Shown: piece after piece, positions 1-8,733 of the stretch
How the letters are laid out: each line of letters opens with the position of its first letter
Position numbering within the stretch: the stretch's first letter is position 1
Assembly: GCA_028870355.1 (NCBI GenBank)
Contig: JAGWPU010000041.1
Span: 1 to 45,350 of the forward strand
Direction of reading: 5' to 3'
Source of the DNA: Gammaproteobacteria bacterium
GTDB lineage: Bacteria > Pseudomonadota > Gammaproteobacteria > Steroidobacterales > Steroidobacteraceae
Length of the DNA: 45,350 bases
Notes under the pieces: model-generated
Told to the model about the DNA's origin: nothing
The model's database searches: none
Seen by the model: the letters and a program-made list of their open reading frames with translations, nothing else
Made by a program: the position numbers and the translations under genes

Positions 1-888
1 CTCGAGGACGGCGCGAAGGTGTCGGTCGGCGACGTCATCGCGCGAATCCCGCAGGAGTCGTCGAAGACCCGCGACATCACGGGCGGCTTGCCGCGCGTCG
101 CCGATCTGTTCGAAGCGCGCAAGCCGAAGGACTCCGCGATCCTCGCGGAGCGCAGCGGCACGGTGAGCTTCGGCAAGGAAACGAAAGGCAAGCGCCGCCT
201 GATCATCACGAACGAGCAGAGTGAGAAATACGAGGAGCTGATCCCGAAGTGGCGCCACCTGAACGTCTTCGAGGGCGAACAGGTCGAGAAGGGCGAGGTG
301 ATCGCGGACGGTGAGCCGAACCCGCACGACATCCTGCGCCTGCAGGGCGTCGAGGCCCTCGCGAACTACCTGGTCCGGGAGATCCAGGACGTGTACCGCC
401 TGCAGGGCGTGAAGATCAACGACAAGCACATCGAGGTCATCGTGCGGCAGATGCTGCGCAAGATCGAGGTGCAGGACACCGGCGATTCGGCGCTGCTGCG
501 CGGCGAGCAGATGGATCGGGGCCGGTTGCTCGACGTGATCGAGAAGCAGAGGACCGAGGGCAAGAGCCAGTCGACCTGGGAGCCGATCCTGCTCGGCATC
601 ACCAAGGCCTCGCTCGCGACCGAGTCGTTCATCTCGGCGGCGTCGTTCCAGGAGACCACCCGCGTGCTCACCGAAGCCGCGGTTCGCGGGCTCAAGGACG
701 ACCTGCGCGGCCTGAAGGAAAACGTGATCGTGGGCCGTCTGATCCCGGCCGGCACTGGATTCGCGTATCACGCGAGGCGGCGTCGTGCGAGCGACGATTC
801 GCGGCGGCGGAACTTCATGGACGTCGGCGGCGGCATCACCGAGTCCGAGGACACGGTGGCCGCGGGAGACGCCGAGTCGGCGGAGTAA
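1..888 (+). CDS. rpoC: RNA polymerase subunit beta', C-terminal part (5' truncated)
   Basis: The reading frame is open from the first base and encodes the last 295 residues of RpoC, the beta' subunit of core RNA polymerase. Typical C-terminal beta' segments are visible: [17 protein letters not shown] near residue 27, the stretch with [18 protein letters not shown], and [20 protein letters not shown] followed by LTEAAVRG, which belong to the trigger-loop-adjacent and C-terminal conserved regions. The tail after the HARRRR segment is acidic and species-specific. The stop codon is TAA at 886-888. A strong hairpin follows within 3 bases, so the rpoBC transcript probably ends here instead of continuing into rpsL as in many relatives. 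The 5' end lies outside the window. Identification is secure. Confidence 0.98.
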   Translation, partial: LEDGAKVSVGDVIARIPQESSKTRDITGGLPRVADLFEARKPKDSAILAERSGTVSFGKETKGKRRLIITNEQSEKYEELIPKWRHLNVFEGEQVEKGEVIADGEPNPHDILRLQGVEALANYLVREIQDVYRLQGVKINDKHIEVIVRQMLRKIEVQDTGDSALLRGEQMDRGRLLDVIEKQRTEGKSQSTWEPILLGITKASLATESFISAASFQETTRVLTEAAVRGLKDDLRGLKENVIVGRLIPAGTGFAYHARRRRASDDSRRRNFMDVGGGITESEDTVAAGDAESAE

Positions 889-890
889 CC

Positions 891-930
891 TCGCAGCCCC
901 GGCCTGCTTCCCGGCAGGCCGGGGCTGCGA
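891..930 (+). terminator. Hairpin terminator after rpoC
   Basis: A perfect 17-bp inverted repeat (891-907 pairs with 914-930) encloses the 6-base loop TTCCCG and starts 3 bases after the rpoC stop. It is very GC rich. It lacks a clean T tract, so it could act as a rho-assisted or structural terminator. Position and stem length make it the likely end of the rpoBC operon. Confidence 0.75.
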
Positions 931-949
931 TCCTCGACCGCCCGAGCCG

Positions 950-1606
950 ATGCCGTCGATGACGTCGCGGACGGATTTCCAGGTGATCGTCGATGCAGGC
1001 GCGGCGGTCCAGATCCGACGTCGGGCCGAATTCCGGGCGAGCCCGTGGCGCAACGGCGGCGGTGTGACCCACGAGGCCATGCGCCGCCCGTCGACGGGCG
1101 ATGCCTACGACTGGCGGGTCAGCGTCGCCGAGATCGCCTCCTCCGGACCGTTCTCCGCGTTCGACGGCTATCGTCGTCACATGCTGCTGCTGAGCGGCGC
1201 AGGACTCGAGCTCGAATTTCCAGACGGCCGACTCGCTCGACTCCTACGGCCCGGCGATCTCACGTCGTTTGCAGGTTCGCCGCCTCCCGAGTGCCGGCTG
1301 ATCGCGGGCCCCTGCGTCGATCTGAACCTGATCTGCGCGCACGGCTTGCCGGTCGAGACCTGGCTGCTTCGGGGCGATGCGCAGCACGACGTCGGGGTCG
1401 CTGCCGGCGACGTGGTGCTCGCGTTCTGCATCGAGGGCACGGCGACCCTCGTCGATCACGGGGCCGAGACCGGTACGGTCGGCAGCACCGATCTCGCGGT
1501 GATCGATCTCGCGTCGCCCGGCACCGTCCGCGTGTGCCGGGCGGCGCGGCGCGCCGACGCGAGCGCCCTCTTCCTTGCTAAGCTCGCGCCTTCGGAAGGA
1601 GGCTGA
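950..1606 (+). CDS. hutD: HutD family cupin-like protein
   Basis: This 218-residue product matches the HutD/Ves family. The family hallmarks are an N-terminal FRASPWRNGGGVTHE segment, then WRVSVAEIASSGPFSAFDGYRR, and later LLRPGDLTSFAG. HutD proteins are bicupin-like and are usually found with histidine-utilisation genes, where a role in limiting or sensing pathway intermediates has been proposed; the biochemical activity is not established. Here the gene is separated from the other hut genes by about 26 kb. It lies directly upstream of putA: its stop at 1604-1606 is one base before the putA ATG, and the putA ribosome-binding site lies inside its 3' end, so the two are very likely co-transcribed. 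Start could be ATG 950 or ATG 959; neither has a strong ribosome-binding site. Confidence 0.85.
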   Translation: MPSMTSRTDFQVIVDAGAAVQIRRRAEFRASPWRNGGGVTHEAMRRPSTGDAYDWRVSVAEIASSGPFSAFDGYRRHMLLLSGAGLELEFPDGRLARLLRPGDLTSFAGSPPPECRLIAGPCVDLNLICAHGLPVETWLLRGDAQHDVGVAAGDVVLAFCIEGTATLVDHGAETGTVGSTDLAVIDLASPGTVRVCRAARRADASALFLAKLAPSEGG

Positions 1607-1607
1607 A

Positions 1608-4600
1608 ATGAACCGCCAAACGACATTCGAGGCCAGCACGGAGACGCTCGCGGCGATCCGCGAATCGATCCGCGACCACGCGCTCTGGCCCGAGGAGGGA
1701 TCGGTCACCCGACTGCAGCGCAGCCTCGAGCTCACCGGCGGCGCGAGGCACCGGGCGACCGCGACCGCCAGGGCCCTGGTCGAAGGCGCACGAGCCCGGC
1801 GCGACGAGCGTCCGTTCCTCGATGCGTTCCTGCAGGAGTTCGGGCTGTCGAATCAGGAAGGCATCGCGCTGATGTGCATCGCCGAGGCGCTGCTGCGCAT
1901 CCCGGACGATGCGACCGCGGACCGACTGATCGCGGAGCAACTGTCGAGCGGTGACTGGTCCGCGCACGCCGGAAAGTCCGAATCGGTGTTCGTGAACGCG
2001 TCGACCTGGGGCCTGATGCTCACCGGCGGCATCCTCGACCTCGACCCCTCGATCAAGTCCGACGCGGGCGGCTGGCTGCGATCACTGACCCGCAAGGCGG
2101 GTGAGCCGGTCGTGCGCCTTGCGGTGCGCCGGGCGATGCGGATCATCGGCGGCGAATTCGTCGTCGGCCGCACGATCGAGGAAGCCCTGAAGCGCAGCGC
2201 CGCCGAGCCCGCGCTCGCGCTGTGCTCGTTCGACATGCTCGGCGAGGGCGCCCGCACGCTTCGTGATGCCGAGCGGTACTACGATTCGTATGTGCGCGCG
2301 ATCGCGGCGATCGGCGGTGCCGCCCGGGGGCGCGCTCCGCACGAGACCTCGTCGATCTCGATCAAGCTCTCGGCGCTCGAGCCCCGTTACGCGCTCGCGC
2401 AACGGGAGCGCGTCCTTGCGCGTCTCGTGCCGAAAGTGGCGTCGCTCGCGGAACGTGCCGCCGCCGCCGGCATCCAGCTCACGATCGATGCGGAGGAGGC
2501 CGATCGCCTCGATCTGTCGCTCGACGTGATCGAGGCGGTGAGCCGTGAGGCACGCACCCGCGATTGGCCGGGATTGGGTCTCGCGGTGCAAGCCTACGGC
2601 AAGCGTGCGCTCGACGTGATCGACTGGGTCGCCGCGCTCGCGCACTCGGCGGCGCGGCGCATGACCGTGCGCCTGGTCAAGGGCGCCTACTGGGACAGCG
2701 AAGTCAAACGCGCCCAGGAACGGGGCCTGGACGGTTACCCCGTGTACACCCGCAAGCTCACGACCGACGTGGCCTACCTCGCCTGCGCCGGCCGCCTGTT
2801 CGCGCATCACGACACGATCTACCCGCAATTCGCGACCCACAACGCCTTCACGATCGCCGCGGTACTCGAACTCGCCCCTCAGGGCGCGATCTACGAGTTC
2901 CAGCGGCTGCACGGAATGGGCGGGCTCCTGTACGCGCAAGCGCAGCGCGAGATCCCCGAATTTCCGCGCGTACGCGCGTACGCGCCGGTTGGCGAACACA
3001 AGGACCTGCTCGCCTACCTCGTCAGACGCCTGCTCGAGAACGGCGCCAACACGTCGTTCGTGAACCGCTTCATGGACGAAAAGGTGCCGGTCGACGAGGT
3101 GGTTCGCGATCCGATCGGGGAACTCGAGCGTCTGCAGCCGATCGCGAACCCGTCGCTGCCGGCCCCGTCCGCGCTGTATCCGGATCGCGGCAATTCGCGA
3201 GGCGTCGACTTCGGCGACCCGCGCGTGATCGACGCGCTGTGCACGGCGGTCGCGCGTCGCGACGCGATGCTTCGCGGCGGTCCGATCATCGACGGTGAGC
3301 GCCACGAGGGCGATGAGGTCACGATCGCGAATCCAGCGGATCGGCGCGAAGCGGTCGGTCTCCTGCGGGAGGCGAGTCCCGCGCAGATCGCACAGGCCTT
3401 CGACTCCGCCGCCAGGACCCAGGCCGCGTGGGACGATCTCGGCGGCGCGCAGCGCGCCGCAATCCTCGAACGGGCAGCCGAACTCATCGAGACGAAGCGG
3501 CACGAATTCCACGAACTGCTGGTCCGGGAAGCGGGCAAGACGCTCGGCGACGCCGTTGCGGAGGTGCGCGAGGCGGCCGATTTCTGCCGCTACTATGCAC
3601 TCAACGCGCGCAGGCTGTTCGAGGGGGCCACGCGGCTCACCGGGGTCACCGGCGAGACGAACGATCTCGCGCTGCGCGGCCGCGGGGTGTTCGCGTGCAT
3701 CAGTCCGTGGAATTTCCCGCTCGCGATCTTCACCGGCCAGATCGCCGCGGCGCTCGCTGCGGGGAACGCGGTGGTCGCGAAGCCCGCCGAGCCGACGCCG
3801 TTGATCGCCGGGCGACTCGTCGCGGCGATGCACGAAGCCGGCGTGCCGCCACCGGTGCTGCAATTCACGCCCGCGCAGGGACGGGTGTTCGGGGAGGTTG
3901 CGTTCCGCCACCCCGCGCTCGCCGGCGTCGCGATGACCGGGTCGACCGCGACCGCGCAGACGATCAACCGGGCGCTCGCGGCGCGGGACGGCGCGATCCT
4001 GCCGTTGATCGCCGAGACCGGCGGGATGAACGCGATGCTCGTCGATTCGACCGCGCTGCCGGAGCAGGTCGTCGACGACGTCGTCGCATCGGCGTTCCAG
4101 AGTGCTGGCCAACGCTGCTCGGCGCTGCGCATCCTGTTCGTGCAGGAAGACGTCGCGGAGCCGGTCATCGAGATGATCGCCGGCGCGATGGACGAACTCG
4201 TGATCGGCGACCCGGCGCGCGCGCAGACCGACGTCGGGCCGGTGATCACCGCCGCCGCGGCCGACAAACTGCGCGCGCACGTCGAGCGCATGCGCCAGGA
4301 CGCGAAGATCATCAAGGCCTGCGGGCTCACCGAGGAACACCGGCACGGCACGTTCGTCGCGCCGCACCTGATCGAGCTGCGCGACGCAGGTCAACTCCTG
4401 CGCGAGGAGTTCGGCCCGATCCTGCACCTGGTCCGGTATCGTGCGCGCGACATCGATCGGGTGCTCGCGGCGATTCGGGCGACCGGCTACGGCCTCACCC
4501 TCGGCGTGCAAACGCGCCTCGAGTCGTTCTGGCGCGCCGTGTACGGGGCGACGAGCGTCGGCAATACCTACGTCAACCGCAACATGATCGGCGCGGTCGT

Positions 4601-4754
4601 CGGCGTCCAGCCGTTCGGGGGGGCGGGACTCTCGGGTACCGGCCCGAAGGCCGGTGGTCCCCATTATCTCACCCGGTTCGCGAACGAACGGACGCTGACG
4701 GTGAATACCACCGCGACCGGAGGAAACGCCGCGCTGCTGAATCTCGGGCAGTGA
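1608..4754 (+). CDS. putA: Bifunctional proline dehydrogenase / P5C dehydrogenase PutA
   Basis: PutA oxidises proline to glutamate in two steps: FAD-dependent proline dehydrogenase, then NAD-dependent pyrroline-5-carboxylate dehydrogenase. The 1048-residue protein starts at ATG 1608 behind GGAAGGA (1594-1600). The proline dehydrogenase domain covers roughly residues 130-450 (QFATHNAFTIAAVLEL, FQRLHGMGG, YAPVGEHKDLLAYLVRRLLE). The aldehyde dehydrogenase domain covers roughly 515-1000 (ISPWNFPLAIFTGQIAAALA, TGSTATAQ, IAETGGMNAMLVDS). The catalytic Cys is residue 837 in SAGQRCSALR. The N terminus shows no ribbon-helix-helix DNA-binding domain, so it is probably an enzyme only, not an autorepressor. 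Length fits the shorter class of PutA proteins. It probably shares an operon with hutD; both pathways deliver glutamate. Confidence 0.97.
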   Translation: MNRQTTFEASTETLAAIRESIRDHALWPEEGSVTRLQRSLELTGGARHRATATARALVEGARARRDERPFLDAFLQEFGLSNQEGIALMCIAEALLRIPDDATADRLIAEQLSSGDWSAHAGKSESVFVNASTWGLMLTGGILDLDPSIKSDAGGWLRSLTRKAGEPVVRLAVRRAMRIIGGEFVVGRTIEEALKRSAAEPALALCSFDMLGEGARTLRDAERYYDSYVRAIAAIGGAARGRAPHETSSISIKLSALEPRYALAQRERVLARLVPKVASLAERAAAAGIQLTIDAEEADRLDLSLDVIEAVSREARTRDWPGLGLAVQAYGKRALDVIDWVAALAHSAARRMTVRLVKGAYWDSEVKRAQERGLDGYPVYTRKLTTDVAYLACAGRLFAHHDTIYPQFATHNAFTIAAVLELAPQGAIYEFQRLHGMGGLLYAQAQREIPEFPRVRAYAPVGEHKDLLAYLVRRLLENGANTSFVNRFMDEKVPVDEVVRDPIGELERLQPIANPSLPAPSALYPDRGNSRGVDFGDPRVIDALCTAVARRDAMLRGGPIIDGERHEGDEVTIANPADRREAVGLLREASPAQIAQAFDSAARTQAAWDDLGGAQRAAILERAAELIETKRHEFHELLVREAGKTLGDAVAEVREAADFCRYYALNARRLFEGATRLTGVTGETNDLALRGRGVFACISPWNFPLAIFTGQIAAALAAGNAVVAKPAEPTPLIAGRLVAAMHEAGVPPPVLQFTPAQGRVFGEVAFRHPALAGVAMTGSTATAQTINRALAARDGAILPLIAETGGMNAMLVDSTALPEQVVDDVVASAFQSAGQRCSALRILFVQEDVAEPVIEMIAGAMDELVIGDPARAQTDVGPVITAAAADKLRAHVERMRQDAKIIKACGLTEEHRHGTFVAPHLIELRDAGQLLREEFGPILHLVRYRARDIDRVLAAIRATGYGLTLGVQTRLESFWRAVYGATSVGNTYVNRNMIGAVVGVQPFGGAGLSGTGPKAGGPHYLTRFANERTLTVNTTATGGNAALLNLGQ

Positions 4755-4763
4755 TCGGTGCGG

Positions 4764-4797
4764 TGAGCACCTCGCGCGCCGGCGCACGAGGTGCTCA
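4764..4797. terminator. Bidirectional hairpin between convergent putA and clcA
   Basis: An 11-bp perfect inverted repeat (4764-4774 with 4787-4797) lies between the convergent putA and chloride-transporter genes, and its right arm contains the stop codon of the minus-strand gene. The 12-base loop holds a second short palindrome. It lies 10 bases past the putA stop. No long T tract is present on either strand. Confidence 0.65.
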
Positions 4798-6702
4798 TCG
4801 GCGACCCAGGCGGATATGGGTTTCCGCGTGATGCGCCTCGCGCAGCCGCTTCGCGTGTGCCGCCAGCAGGTCGCCGCGCGTGATGATGCCGACCATCGCA
4901 TGCGGGGCCGAGTCGGCGAGCACGACCAGGCGGCCGACCGAATGCGCGACCATGTGATCGGCCGCTTCCCGCAAGGAATGACCTTCCTGCACGACGATCG
5001 GCTCCTGGGTCACGAGCTCGGCGATCGCGACCGAATCGGCGTGTCGCGCGCCCTGTACCTGCCGGCGCGTGATCACGCCGCACAAGCGGCCTGCGGCGTC
5101 GATGACCGGGTACCCTTGATGCTGATTGCCCGGATCGTCGCCGGCGAACCAGGCGCGGATCTCGCCGACCGTCGCGGTATCCGGAAGCGTTCGCACGCCG
5201 CGCGTGCAGACCTCGGCGACCCGCACCTGGGCAAGGAAATCGGCCGAATACTCGTCGGGAACGCGAGTCCCGCGCCGCACGATCTTCTCGGTCATGATCG
5301 TCGTGCGCATCAGCAGCACCGAGACGAAATACGCGGCGGTGCAACCCCCGAGCAAGGGCAACAGCCCGGCGAACTGGCGCGTCGTCTCGAACGCGAACAC
5401 GATCGACGTCAGCAACGCCCGCGAGGCGCCGGCGAAGATCGCCGCCATCCCGACCAGCGCCGCGATCCGCGGATCGATGCCGAGCCCGGGCGCGTGCGCA
5501 GACAGGAACTGGCCCAGGATCGCCCCGAGCGCCCCACCGATCGTGAACAGCGGCGCGAGGGTCCCACCCGAGGTTCCGCTGCCGAGCGCGATCGACCAGG
5601 AGAGGAACTTCATCACCAGCAGCGCGGCGAGCGCATCGAACGCAAAGCGCCCGGAAACGATGTCCTGAATGTTCGTATAGCCGACACCGAAGGTCAGCGG
5701 CGCGAAATAGCCGATCACGCCGACCACGACCCCGCCGATCGCCGGCCACCACATCCAGTGGAGCGGGATCTTCTCGAACGCATCCTCGATCCCGTACACG
5801 ACGCGAGTGACGCCGACGCTGCACAAGCCGACGAATGCGCCGAGCAGGACGTAGACCGTCAGCGCGGAGCCGCCCGGTGCCGCGATCGGCGGCATCGGAA
5901 ACACCGCGTCGAAACCGACGGTCGCATAGCGGACCCCGGTCGCGGCGACGGTCGCGAGCGCGACCGGGATCAAGGAGCGCGGCCGCAACTCGAACAGCAA
6001 CCGCTCGATCGCCAGGATCGTCGCCGAAATCGGCGACGCGAAGATCGCCGCCATGCCGGCGGCGGCGCCGGCTGCGAGCAGCACCTTGCGTTCGCTCGCG
6101 GTCACGTGCAGTACCTGACCGAGGAGCGACCCCAGGGCGCCGCCGGTCGCGATGATCGGCCCCTCGGCGCCGAACGGCCCGCCGGTGCCGATCGCGATCG
6201 CCGACGACAAGGGTTTCAGGAACGTCATCCGTGGCGGGATCTTCGAATCGTTGCGCAGGATCTGTTCCATCGCCTCGGGGATTCCATGACCGCGGATCGC
6301 CGGCGATCCCCAGCGCGCCATCCATCCGACGACGAGTCCGCCCGCGACCGGGACGAGCACGACCCAGGCGCCTAGATGAGTTCCCGCCGGAGAGACGAAC
6401 GCGGTCGACCAGCGGCCGTAGAACGCGAGGTTCGTGACCAGTCCGATCAGCGCGACGAGCGCCTGGGCGATGAACGCGGCGGCGACGCCGAGCGCGAGCG
6501 CGTAGATGCTGATCGTGAGGATCCGGGAATCCGCGCTGCTGGTGCGTCGCGGCATGCGAGCGCGATCGAGCGTGACGCCGAGCGACGGCGCGACCGCCAG
6601 ACTGCCGTTGCGGGAGTCCTCACGAATCGAATGATGGCCGGGATCGCGCGCGGATCCTCGCGGTCGGGCCGCTCCGGGGCGCTTCGGGTGTTCGTCTTGC
6701 AT
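4795..6702 (-). CDS. clcA: ClC-family chloride transporter/channel with CBS domains (paralogue 1)
   Basis: This 635-residue inner-membrane protein belongs to the ClC family. It shows GHGIPE (about residue 138), the gating-glutamate motif GTGGPFGAEGP with Glu near residue 180, the GAAAGMAAIFASP segment, and GSGTSGGTLAPL. A C-terminal cytoplasmic part of about 150 residues holds two CBS-like repeats (GYPVIDAAGRLCGVITR and GRLVVLADS...MVGIITRGDL), which usually bind nucleotides. Aligned by eye to E. coli ClC-ec1, the internal proton glutamate (Glu203 there) is Arg, and the anion-binding Ser of GSGIP is His, so channel-like or altered transport is possible. I chose ATG 6702; the alternative ATG 6555 would leave a shorter N terminus. 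Its neighbour on the plus strand is a divergent paralogue. Confidence 0.9.
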   Translation of the reverse strand: MQDEHPKRPGAARPRGSARDPGHHSIREDSRNGSLAVAPSLGVTLDRARMPRRTSSADSRILTISIYALALGVAAAFIAQALVALIGLVTNLAFYGRWSTAFVSPAGTHLGAWVVLVPVAGGLVVGWMARWGSPAIRGHGIPEAMEQILRNDSKIPPRMTFLKPLSSAIAIGTGGPFGAEGPIIATGGALGSLLGQVLHVTASERKVLLAAGAAAGMAAIFASPISATILAIERLLFELRPRSLIPVALATVAATGVRYATVGFDAVFPMPPIAAPGGSALTVYVLLGAFVGLCSVGVTRVVYGIEDAFEKIPLHWMWWPAIGGVVVGVIGYFAPLTFGVGYTNIQDIVSGRFAFDALAALLVMKFLSWSIALGSGTSGGTLAPLFTIGGALGAILGQFLSAHAPGLGIDPRIAALVGMAAIFAGASRALLTSIVFAFETTRQFAGLLPLLGGCTAAYFVSVLLMRTTIMTEKIVRRGTRVPDEYSADFLAQVRVAEVCTRGVRTLPDTATVGEIRAWFAGDDPGNQHQGYPVIDAAGRLCGVITRRQVQGARHADSVAIAELVTQEPIVVQEGHSLREAADHMVAHSVGRLVVLADSAPHAMVGIITRGDLLAAHAKRLREAHHAETHIRLGRR

Positions 6703-6807
6703 GGTGTGCCGCCATGATGCCGCAGCCACCGCCGAATGCACAGCAACGCGGCTGGATCCGGTCGCCAGGCGCTCCGATCGCGGCTCTCGCGTGGTAGGCT
6801 CTTGAGC
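6703..6807. promoter_or_regulatory. Divergent intergenic region between the two ClC genes
   Basis: This roughly 100-base stretch must carry the promoters of both chloride-transporter genes if the plus-strand gene starts at GTG 6808. An extended -10-like sequence TGGTAGGCT lies at 6792-6800 on the plus strand, close to that GTG, which would give a very short leader. No convincing -35 element is visible. If translation begins at ATG 6736 instead, this assignment fails. Confidence 0.35.
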
Positions 6808-8517
6808 GTGGCACTGCCCGACACCGCGTTGAGCCCGCGCGAGCGTGATGCCCTCGGCGACTATACGGCCGACGCCCGTCTGTTACTGCTCGCGGCACTG
6901 GCGATCGTCGCCGGCCTGGCGGGGGGCGCGATCGCGTGGCTGCTCCTGCGGCTGATCGGACTGATCACGAATGTCTCGTTCTACCAGCGGCTCTCGTTCG
7001 CATTCACCTCGCCTGCGCACGAGCGGCTCGGCTGGCTCGTCTTCGTGCCGCCGGTGATCGGCGGTCTGCTCATCGGACTGATCGCGCGTTTCGGCTCGGA
7101 GAAGATCCGTGGCCACGGGATACCGGAGGCGATCGAAGCGATCCTGGCTGGCGGCAGCAACATCCCGCCGCGGATCGCGCTGCTGAAGCCGCTCGCGTCG
7201 GCGATCGCGATCGGCACCGGCGGGCCGTTCGGCGCCGAGGGGCCGATCATCATGACCGGCGGCGCGTTCGGTTCCTTGTTCGCCCAGTGCTTCCGGCTGT
7301 CCGCGATGGAGCGCAAGACGATACTGGTCGCAGGGGCCGCGGCGGGCATGGCGGGCATATTCGGGACACCGGTCGCGGCGACGTTGATCGCCGTCGAATT
7401 GCTGCTGTTCGAGTGGAAGCCCCGCAGCTTCGTGCCGGTCGCGGTCGCGGCCGCGACCGCGACCGTGGCGCGCATCCCGCTGCTCGGCAGCGGTCCCCTG
7501 TTCCCGTGCCATTCGGCACCGCTGCCGACACTCGGCGTGCTGCTCTGCGTCCCGGTCGGCGTCGCCGCCGGCCTCGCTTCCGGCGGCCTGACCTGGCTCA
7601 CGTACTTTTTCGAGGATCAATTCCGCCGGTTGCCGCTGCACTGGATGTGGTGGCCGGCACTGGCTGGCCTGCTGATCGGCGCCGCCGCCATGATCGAACC
7701 GGATGCGCTCGGCGTCGGCTACGACGTCATCCGGGCGCTGCTCGCGGGCCGCATGCTGTTCGGGACGCTCGCGCTATTGCTGGTCGTGAAGACCTTGTTG
7801 TGGGCCTCGACGCTCGGATCGGGAACCTCCGGCGGCGTACTGGCGCCCTTGCTGATCATCGGTGGCGCGCTCGGTGCGATGGGCGCTCATGCGTTGCCGG
7901 TCGGAACTGCGACGATCTGGGCATTGATCGGCATGACGGCCGTGCTCGGTGGGACGATGCGGTCACCGTTCACGGCGATCGTGTTCGCGCTCGAGTTGAC
8001 GCACGATGTCAACGCGCTGCTACCGCTGATGGTCGCGACGTTCGCCGCGGCCGGCTGCACGGTGCTCGTTCTCAAACGGTCGATCCTGACCGAGAAGATC
8101 GCGCGCCACGGCCGTCACGTGATCCGCGAATATGCCGTGGACCCGCTCGAGAAGGTCCTCGTCGAAGAGGTCATGACGCGCGTGCGACGGCCGTACCGGG
8201 AGGCGGCAATGCCCACGGATGCCGAGCGGCGCTCCGGCGCGAACGTCGGGGCCGCGGAGCCGCCGGTTCGCGCGGTCGCTCGACCGGGTGAGCCGATGAG
8301 CGGGGTCGCCGACCGCATGGCGATGCTCGACCTGGCGTGGGTTCCCGTCGTCGAGCCCTCGACGGGTACGGTCGTCGGCATCGTCACGCGACACGAGGTG
8401 TTGCGTGCGCGGGCGAAGACCTGCGCCGAGGAGCACGAGCGCGCGCGAGGGTTCGCGTGGCGCCGCGCCGGACCGCGACGCGCCGGGCCGCGGATCAAGA
8501 CCGATGGTGGCCGATGA
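6808..8517 (+). CDS. ClC-family chloride transporter/channel with CBS region (paralogue 2)
   Basis: This second ClC protein (569 residues from GTG 6808; 593 if ATG 6736 is used) is a clear paralogue of the divergent neighbour. It shares GHGIPEAIEAI, GTGGPFGAEGPIIMTGGAFG, GAAAGMAGIFGTPVAAT and GSGTSGGVLAPLLIIGGALG. The position of the internal proton glutamate of ClC-ec1 is Leu here (AVELLLFEW), while the external gate Glu is kept. The C-terminal cytoplasmic part contains one recognisable CBS-like half (WVPVVEPSTGTVVGIVTRHEVL) after a divergent stretch, and ends in a basic, Arg-rich tail. The start is uncertain: no strong ribosome-binding site precedes either candidate. The pair may work together or as alternatives under different conditions; that is inference. 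Confidence 0.9.
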   Translation: MALPDTALSPRERDALGDYTADARLLLLAALAIVAGLAGGAIAWLLLRLIGLITNVSFYQRLSFAFTSPAHERLGWLVFVPPVIGGLLIGLIARFGSEKIRGHGIPEAIEAILAGGSNIPPRIALLKPLASAIAIGTGGPFGAEGPIIMTGGAFGSLFAQCFRLSAMERKTILVAGAAAGMAGIFGTPVAATLIAVELLLFEWKPRSFVPVAVAAATATVARIPLLGSGPLFPCHSAPLPTLGVLLCVPVGVAAGLASGGLTWLTYFFEDQFRRLPLHWMWWPALAGLLIGAAAMIEPDALGVGYDVIRALLAGRMLFGTLALLLVVKTLLWASTLGSGTSGGVLAPLLIIGGALGAMGAHALPVGTATIWALIGMTAVLGGTMRSPFTAIVFALELTHDVNALLPLMVATFAAAGCTVLVLKRSILTEKIARHGRHVIREYAVDPLEKVLVEEVMTRVRRPYREAAMPTDAERRSGANVGAAEPPVRAVARPGEPMSGVADRMAMLDLAWVPVVEPSTGTVVGIVTRHEVLRARAKTCAEEHERARGFAWRRAGPRRAGPRIKTDGGR

Positions 8518-8624
8518 GCCTGTCCGAACCGATCGACGCCGGCGCGATCGCCTGACGATGCGGCGCACGGTGGTCGATCCTCCTTTGGGACGCGGGATCC
8601 CACGGGTGGCCCGCATCGCAGCGG

Positions 8625-8639
8625 CGAACCGTAACAGTC
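8625..8639 (+). promoter_or_regulatory. Putative ECF sigma-factor promoter element upstream of the sigma gene
   Basis: The sequence CGAACCGTAACAGTC lies 95 bases before the ECF sigma start codon. A near-identical copy, CGAACCGTAAGGGTC, sits after the TonB receptor gene at 12700-12714 (13 of 15 bases identical). The GAAC core resembles the -35 element of many ECF promoters. I infer an autoregulated ECF promoter; the -10 part cannot be fixed by eye. Confidence 0.4.
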
Positions 8640-8648
8640 GAGATTTTC

Positions 8649-8674
8649 TCAAAAAAATCGCGCGGGGCGCGATT
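8649..8674 (-). terminator. Intrinsic terminator oriented on the minus strand
   Basis: Read on the minus strand, an 8-bp perfect stem (8667-8674 with 8656-8663, 3-base loop) is followed by a run of T (complement of A at 8651-8657). This is a textbook intrinsic terminator, but no protein gene runs on that strand nearby. On the plus strand the same hairpin is preceded, not followed, by the A run, so it would not be a classical terminator for the ClC gene. Confidence 0.5.
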
Positions 8675-8733
8675 GATCGGGCCGCGGCGGGCCCTCCAAC
8701 GGGCGTAACGATCGAGGGAGAACGGTTCTGACG

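Noticed and set aside
2082-4901. 939-codon open frame antisense to putA
   Set aside because: High GC content leaves long open frames opposite real genes. The translation is Arg- and Asp-rich with no domain, while the plus-strand frame is an unmistakable PutA.
8518-8733. Small protein genes in the gap before the ECF sigma gene
   Set aside because: Short frames exist but have no ribosome-binding site or hydrophobic or conserved pattern; the stretch is better explained as promoter and terminator sequence.
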